Below, in pieces: positions 58,164-64,000 of a stretch of 64,000 bases of DNA. Numbering within the stretch: position 1 is the stretch's first letter; each line of letters begins with the position of its first letter. The position numbers and the translations under genes are program-made. The stretch comes from Dryas octopetala (taxonomy: Eukaryota > Streptophyta > Magnoliopsida > Rosales > Rosaceae), in NCBI GenBank assembly GCA_963921425.1, contig OY992835.1, positions 22,258,001-22,322,000 on the forward strand, written 5' to 3'. A model generated the notes under the pieces. The model saw only the letters and a program-made list of their open reading frames with translations. It searched no databases and had not been told where the DNA came from.

Positions 58164-58587
58164 GAGGTACTTCACAATCACAGGTGAGAAGGCCAACAAA
58201 GAAGTGATTGAGAATTTGATATCAAGCGGAGACAGCGAGACATTGGTTCAGAAGGCAATTCAGGAACAGGGTCATGGCCAAATTTTGGACACCATTCAAG
58301 AGATCCAAGAGAGGCATGGTGTTGTGAAGGAGATGGAGAAGAGCCTTATTCAGCTCCACCAAGTGTTCCTAGACATGGCTGCACTGGTGGATGCACAAGG
58401 GCAGCAGCTGAATGACATAGAGAGCCACGTGGCGCGTGCCAATTCGTTTGTCAGGCGAGGAACTGAGCAGATTGAGGTAGCTAAGGACTATCAGAAGAAT
58501 TCCAGGAAGTGTACTTGCATTGCCATACTTCTTGGCGCTTGTGTTGTTTTCATTCTTCTTTTACCTGCTTTTCTTTTACATGGTTGA
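58164..58587 (+). pseudogene. 3' half of the interrupted syntaxin gene (SNARE motif and anchor)
   Basis: Resumes right after the second GAAAG with [20 protein letters not shown]. It carries the Qa-SNARE coiled coil (from [20 protein letters not shown] through [19 protein letters not shown] and [20 protein letters not shown]), with the zero-layer Q in the VDAQG stretch, and a C-terminal membrane anchor ([20 protein letters not shown]) ending HG. The sequence is well conserved, which fits a very recent interruption. It has no promoter or start of its own. The closest relatives are SYP123, SYP124 and SYP125. Confidence 0.88.
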
Positions 58588-59205
58588 GTGAATTTTGGCA
58601 AAGGTTGTCTCATAATTTCTTTTTCCTTCTTCTATCATCTTCCTTTGGCACATAGAACTATAGAAGCAGAATGCAATTCATTCAATCAAAGTTGTATTTT
58701 CTTTCTACTTTCCTAGTTCACTAAATTTACTTGGCATGAAATAATTCCACTTTGTTGCAGAATGTCACTTGGAATCAGCGCAATTATGCAAAGTCAACAG
58801 ATATTTGTGAAAGTTGAAGCTATGAGAAATAAATCATATAATACCTAAAACTAAAATTGATCAGCACAATGTGCTAGACACTAATACAAATACGTAGGGC
58901 TCATCATATAAAAGTAGGTACATATTACATTTCGTGAGTGATCAGTGCACATCATAAGCTACTACGTACTATTTCAAGTTTTCAACTACAACGCAAGAAC
59001 CTAAAAACTTATAGGCTTATATAAACAGAGTTAAATGGAAGTAGTAGATAAGTAATGGCTTTCCTTGTGTGCTAAGCTCAACTTCTAGTAAAAGTTTTTA
59101 TTTAGGTTCTAGAGCTACTGAGCTAGAGCATGGTACATTCTCTCAGTCTCTCACCAAAGAACATTAATAAGATTACTCAACTAAGCAATTCTCAAGTCCT
59201 TGTTG
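58588..59205. other. Syntaxin 3' flank and spacer
   Basis: AT-rich with no gene recognised. Confidence 0.4.
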
Positions 59206-59340
59206 GACAGGCCCAATTGGCGGGTCTTGGGCTTACAAGTCTTTTGTGGGCCTAACTTCAAAGCCCAACCCTCCCTGCCCCATTATTAATTAGTTCAAAA
59301 CGTCGCCGTTTCCTCCGTTAATCGTAGTCTTAAGTCATAA
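59206..59340 (+). promoter_or_regulatory. Site II element cluster in a housekeeping promoter
   Basis: Four TGGGCY/RGCCCA-type site II motifs lie within about 60 bp: GGCCCAAT (about 59210), TTGGGCTT (about 59227), GTGGGCCT (about 59247) and AAGCCCAA (about 59261), some 170-230 bp upstream of the ATG at 59436. An AAACGTCGCCGTTT-like palindrome follows at about 59297. Site II boxes, bound by TCP factors, are typical of nuclear genes for mitochondrial and ribosomal proteins. Confidence 0.6.
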
Positions 59341-59435
59341 CAAACGATTCGTAACTCATAAGCATTTCCCCGTGTCTCTCGTCTACACTCTCTTCTTCCT
59401 GGCCTTCTCTTCTCAAGCTGAAAAATCTATAAACC

Positions 59436-60866
59436 ATGGCGACTTTAATGGCGGCTGCAGCTCGTCAAGCAGTAATTTCAGGTCGTATCTCTTCGGCTAG
59501 AACCTCGGCTCAAGCCGCTAATCTAATCCCCCGGCGTGGCCTTGCCGGCGCTGCAGGTAAAACCCTAAATCCGATCTCATTTCGACATTACTTGATTCCC
59601 GATCTCAGTTTTGAGCTGATTTCATCTTCAACAAAACAAAAATGAAACTTTGCAGATCCCCATGGAACCCCAAGGGTTAACGTGTGGCAAGACCCACTGA
59701 GCCCATCTAAATGGAAGGAAGAACATGTCAGTCTTTCTCTCTCTGCTTCATTTTTCTTATCAATTCCATTTATTGTTATATTTGTTCATAATTGTAGCCA
59801 TTGTAATCATTTCTTGATTTTCATGAAATTAGTTTTTTGTTGAAATGTGATGATTTTGATGCTTTATTTAAGGTTTTGATTTGACCCATTTGTTTGGAAG
59901 TGAAAATCATGAAGAAAAAGTAAAAACCTTTATGGCTTAAGAAGTAGTATAGCATTCTCAACACGTTATCACAAAATGATTCTGGTTATTTTGGGTTTGA
60001 ACTGTTTTTCCCTTCCAAACGAGGTCTTTGTCCCTTAAATATTAACGAACTTCGCTTCATTTCATATTTTAGTATTTAGATCACCAGTGTTATCATTATG
60101 GATGTTGAGTTACGATTCTCTTTAAATATAGACCTGCTAACAAGAGGCTTTTAGGCATGCATAGTTTACACAGTTCAACTTGTTGGAATTATCATTGTTC
60201 TTGAACCATTAATATAACAGAATTTAATGGGTACATGAAGTTGCGAAATGGTCTTGACTGGATTCTGTACTTTTTCAGTTTGTAATTGTCTCTTTAACTG
60301 GCTGGGGTGTACTCATCTTTGGGAGTTACAAATTTTTCACTGGAGGCAAAGGCAAGAAAGAAGAGGTATTTCATGTTTTTATAATCCTTGAGTATTATGA
60401 TATGCTATTGTTAGTTATAATCGGACCGAGGCAATAGATGTATAAAGCAACATTTTTTGGGTTATTTGAATGACCACTGTTATCGATGTAAAAGAATGCG
60501 TGCACTGTCACGGGGTGTTGCTTTGCTACTAATGCCCCACATAGAGCTAGCTTGCTTCTGTGGATTTAGGTTGGGTCAGATGAACATAGCTTGCTTCTGT
60601 CACGAAGCATGCAATGCAGTGTACTTTTTCTTCAATGTGTTTCACAGTATTGGTTGGATCATCATAGTAACTCTAGCATCTGAAAAGGAAACAAATTTTA
60701 ATTGGATCATGTAAACATTGTTGGAAGTTGTCCTACCTGAATAGCCAGGGTATTATTTTAGCCTCAGTATATTGGTCACTGATGTAATTGTTGTTTTGTA
60801 TTGTATTTATAGCTTTTGCTGACTAATTCTTGTTCTTTTCAGAAACTGGCGGAAGCATCACAGTGA
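59436..60866 (+). CDS. Small mitochondrial single-pass membrane protein (respiratory-chain subunit candidate)
   Basis: Four exons, 59436-59556, 59656-59726, 60279-60365 and 60843-60866, join in frame (303 nt) to 100 residues. The start (MATLMAAAARQAVISGRISS) is a mitochondrial-type presequence rich in A, R and S, with RRGLAGAA near its likely cleavage region. The middle reads DPLSPSKWKEEHFVIVSLTG. One membrane helix (about 65-84, FVIVSLTGWGVLIFGSYKFF) is followed by a lysine-rich tail (GGKGKKEEKLAEASQ). The shape resembles small accessory subunits of plant complex I (ESSS/NDUFB11-like), but I cannot confirm that. The site II promoter fits an OXPHOS gene. Confidence 0.8.
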
Positions 60867-62024
60867 GGTTTGGAGTTTTATATCTTCCCAGAACTTCTTG
60901 GTAATAATGAGTTTGCTTGGATATATAACGTCTTCACATTTCATTTCCTTTGTCAACAAATGATTTATGATCAGTTCATGGAGAATGATACATTGATAAA
61001 ACTTGATGTTAATGGCTTTGTTGGGAGTTGTCTCCTTGTCCATTTGAGGCCGTTTTGTAGTTATTTTTATGTTTGATGCATTAACCTTTCATGTTTCAAT
61101 AATGGCATCTTCTTCCCAAATTCAAATTCTTTTGATGGATTGTAAAAGGCAGTTAATTATGCCAATTATGCCCTTGAGAAATAACCTCATCAGACCCTTA
61201 TCGTATTCTCAGATTGCATTGTGGGCTTGAAAAATCATAGTTTTATAGTTTGTATCCATCATTTTCATTTGGCCTCTGATGTTGCCATGCCCACCCATTT
61301 TGCCAACTTTTTTCCTTTCCATCCTCCCTCCCGCACTGCCCTCTCCCCTGCTGGCTATGGGATTCCACAACAGCCTTCATCCCCAGTGGAGGAGGGGGAC
61401 CAAGAGGTAGTGTGAGAAGAGGGAGTTTCCTTTCAATTTCTTTTAGTAGTAAATAAAGACATTATTATATTTATAGGGTAGAAAGCAATAGTGGGAGATA
61501 ATAGTCACTCATTAAAAAAAAAGTCCATTGTAGAGAAAGTGAACAAATCTGTAAATATGGTTGTCGTTTACTGAGAAACCATGCCGTAAAATTTGTCCTC
61601 CATGTGTCTATAATACATAGTGCTAGGTTCAATCTTGAAAATGTAGTGTGTGCTGCTGGGATCGAGTGCAAGGCAGAAAACTGTGGTTCTTCGTTATCCT
61701 TTTTTCCTTTGACGCAAGTTTGCAAGTTTACTTGCAAATGAACCCATTCTTCAATTTCAATAGAAAAGCCGCTCAGCACTAATTCAGTTTGTACTCTTTT
61801 TTTTTTTTTAATGATTTCTTGACCAAACAATTACTCGTGATCTTGGTTTTGTGGGGAGGTAATGGCTAAAATCTGGTTTTAGACAATAAATACATCGGAT
61901 TTCAATTAAGTTGGGTTTGTTTTTGCCACCAATTCAGTTGGTTTAAACATGCTAACCAAACATAATATTAAACCCCACTAACAAAAGCAGATATCCAAAC
62001 AGTTCCTTATCAAACTTAAATCTA
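60867..62024. other. Convergent intergenic region
   Basis: 3' UTRs of the small mitochondrial protein gene (plus) and the coiled-coil gene (minus). No other gene is recognised. Confidence 0.4.
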
Positions 62025-63503
62025 CTAAAATTCAGACTCATCCATTTCCTCCTTGTACTCTTCTTTATCTTCTTCCAAAGTGGAACCAGATTCACCATCG
62101 AAACCACCTTCAGTTGCATCTTTCTCTGATTCTTCAGCATCTGCAACTTCCAAATCCCTCGGCAAGTCATGTGTATGTTCAGTACTATTTTCTGGTCTGT
62201 TGGTGTCCCTGCTCTTTAGGTTCTGTTGGATGTCAATGGCTTCATGGTCTTCTGATTTTCCAACTTCCAGTTTCTGTTTTCTATCATCATCGCTTGTATG
62301 ATGTGCCACCTTGTTTTCTAGATCTCCAGTGTTTTCAGGGTTCTGAGGCTCTAAATTTATGGCATCTGAAGAATCCACTGCCTGCCAAGCTTCCATGGGA
62401 TGGTCATCTCCTGTCAGTCTCCTGTTTGAAGCTGCTTCCTCTTCTCTCCCCTTAAACTCATTCCGATCATCGTTGAAGAATCTTCTAACTCTCATGCTTC
62501 CCACTCCATTGTTTTTATAATTCCTTCTGTTCTCCAACCTCCTATTCCTAGCAATTAATCTCCATTTCCTTCGTTTGTTACTACCAATATAGTCTTGTTT
62601 CCCTCTCACTCTAGAACTTTCACTGTTGTCAGAGTTGTCTTGCATTTCCAACTTCATCCCACCCGTAGGAGTCACAGGAAGCTTCTCACCCCCACCCTGT
62701 TCAGAATTTTCAATGCTTCCAAGGTGTCCAAGTTCTCTAATCTTATTAATTTCTTCACCATCAATTGCTTTATGCTCAAGATCTTTTCCATTAGTACTGC
62801 CATTTATTGACTCAGCTGCATTTGCAAGATCACCATCTTTCAAATACTCATTTTTCTTCCCCTGGCCCTCTTCGGTGGTTTTCCCTTGGCCCTCATTTTT
62901 CAAATCCAACTTCTCTGCTTGCTTGACCATCACTTCCCTCCTCTCAGTTTCTCCCTCTCTATTTCCAATTTGATCTTCTGCTTCTGTTGCAATCTCACCC
63001 TGTCCGAGATTCATGGGTTTATTGCCAATTCCACCTTCGCCTGGCCTTGTTTTCTCAATATCCTTGTTAGTGTTGGATTCTTCTGTACTCTCCATTTCCA
63101 ATTTGACCTCAGTTTTTTCCTTCCCCACCACACTTTCAGACAAGGTTAGATTTGTAGGTGGATTTGACGGTTCATCTGTACTTACTGACCAGACCTTCAC
63201 TGGATGCTCATCAAGACGGTATTTCAAATCCTCAATTTCAGCTTCCTTCTGCTTCAAGCTCTCTAACAACGCCACCACTTGAGGATTTTCGTTCTCGGAA
63301 TTCAGTCTCAGCATTTTGATTTCGTTTTGCTTCTCTTCAAGTGCAGCCTCCATGGTTTGCAGTTCATCTTTAAGCGAATCAATGGTGGACTTCAACTCCA
63401 AGGTTCTTCTGTCGAGCTCCATATTTTGGGTCCTAATGGTGTATAGCTTTGTTTTCATCTCTCCGTTCTTCTTTTTCACTTCTTTGCTATAATCTCTCTC
63501 CTT
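62025..63503 (-). CDS. 3' exon of an acidic coiled-coil protein of unknown function (partial)
   Basis: The last exon, about 492 codons, begins after an acceptor (CAG at 63506-63504) in frame KERDYSKEVKKKNGEMKTKL; upstream exons must lie beyond the window. The first about 85 residues are a strong coiled coil (ELKSTIDSLKDELQTMEAAL, EKQNEIKMLRL, LLESLKQKEAEIEDLKYRL). The rest is low-complexity, rich in E, N, D, G and K, with one basic patch (SNKRRKWRLIARNRRLENRR), ending in an acidic tail (EEDKEEYKEEMDESEF). I recall plant proteins described as micronuclear linker histone polyprotein-like with this plan, which says little about role. The basic patch could be a nuclear or nucleic-acid-binding signal. 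Confidence 0.75.
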   Translation of the reverse strand, partial: KERDYSKEVKKKNGEMKTKLYTIRTQNMELDRRTLELKSTIDSLKDELQTMEAALEEKQNEIKMLRLNSENENPQVVALLESLKQKEAEIEDLKYRLDEHPVKVWSVSTDEPSNPPTNLTLSESVVGKEKTEVKLEMESTEESNTNKDIEKTRPGEGGIGNKPMNLGQGEIATEAEDQIGNREGETERREVMVKQAEKLDLKNEGQGKTTEEGQGKKNEYLKDGDLANAAESINGSTNGKDLEHKAIDGEEINKIRELGHLGSIENSEQGGGEKLPVTPTGGMKLEMQDNSDNSESSRVRGKQDYIGSNKRRKWRLIARNRRLENRRNYKNNGVGSMRVRRFFNDDRNEFKGREEEAASNRRLTGDDHPMEAWQAVDSSDAINLEPQNPENTGDLENKVAHHTSDDDRKQKLEVGKSEDHEAIDIQQNLKSRDTNRPENSTEHTHDLPRDLEVADAEESEKDATEGGFDGESGSTLEEDKEEYKEEMDESEF

Positions 63504-64000
63504 CTGTGAGAGTAAAGAAATGGCAAAATACTAGTAAATATATGGAACCTAATAATCAGAAACAAAACGCAAATCTAATGAAACAGTACGTTCGTTTGTG
63601 CAGTGTTCATAGAGCTTATTCAACAACTACTTTATGTTTGTACATTTAAATGGTAAAATGGCATTAACTTTAGTCAACTGAGTATTTGAGCGGATTCAGA
63701 ACTTGCATTTGTTGAAGTGATGGATACCATTGAATGATCATCCACCCTTATCTCAACGACACGTGCAAAATAATATTAAGAAAAATCCCATATAAATTAG
63801 AGCAAATTATAATTTAATACCTCAATTTTACACTGATTTTCAATTTAGTATCTCAACTTTAAAAATTTGACAAAAAGTACCTCAACTTTCATTTTGTGTC
63901 AAAATAATACCTCCGTTAGTTTTTCTGTCAAATAAACCGTTATATGCTGACGTGGCAGAGGTATTTTCGTCTTTTTACCCACATTTAAAAAATAATAATA
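63504..64000. other. Intron DNA with the edge of a long-arm inverted-repeat element
   Basis: Probably an intron of the minus-strand gene. From about 63800 the sequence (AATTATAATTTAATACCTC, then ATTTTCAATTTAGTATCTC) has the look of the left arm of a MITE like the one at 4276-4639, but its other arm is outside the window. Confidence 0.35.

Overview
This is nuclear DNA of a flowering plant, most likely a woody rosid eudicot. The evidence is GT-AG introns, AT-rich intergenic DNA, chloroplast and mitochondrial targeting leaders, PPR, F-box/FBD, CNGC, GAUT, TIC20, QWRF and SYP1-type syntaxin genes, and a Ty1-copia element. The species cannot be fixed by reading alone. Names and family comparisons come from recall of plant protein families; no search was run.

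Layout. 1-6.3 kb: an inverted-repeat element, an unrecognised coiled-coil basic protein gene with two perfect mitosis-specific (MSA) promoter sites, and a mitochondrial-type PPR gene. 6.7-16.7 kb: two type II NAD(P)H dehydrogenase genes in tandem on the minus strand, one NDB2/NDB4-like and one NDB1-like, each rebuilt here as ten in-frame exons. A stranded last exon of a ZIP metal transporter lies between them. 16.9-21.3 kb: an intergenic stretch with a minus-strand cluster of C/D-box snoRNA candidates behind a telo-box/TATA promoter, and a MITE with target-site duplication just upstream. 22-28.5 kb: three minus-strand genes, for a plastid membrane protein, a PLS-class PPR protein and an F-box/FBD protein. 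28.8-32 kb: about 3 kb of degenerate ~178-bp tandem repeats arranged as two head-to-head arrays, in effect one giant inverted repeat. 34-48.8 kb: plus-strand genes for a CNGC19/20-type channel, a TIC20-IV-like translocon protein and the pectin glycosyltransferase GAUT10. 49.5 kb: tRNA-Asp(GTC). 51.8-64 kb: a QWRF/AUG8-family gene, a pollen/root-hair-type syntaxin gene split by a young copia element, a 100-residue mitochondrial membrane protein with a site II promoter cluster, and the 3' part of an acidic coiled-coil protein gene.

These are ordinary single plant genes rather than a pathway cluster. The most unusual parts are the head-to-head repeat array, the snoRNA cluster, the NDB1/NDB2-class tandem pair, which differs at the residue linked to NADH versus NADPH choice, and the retroelement inside the syntaxin gene.
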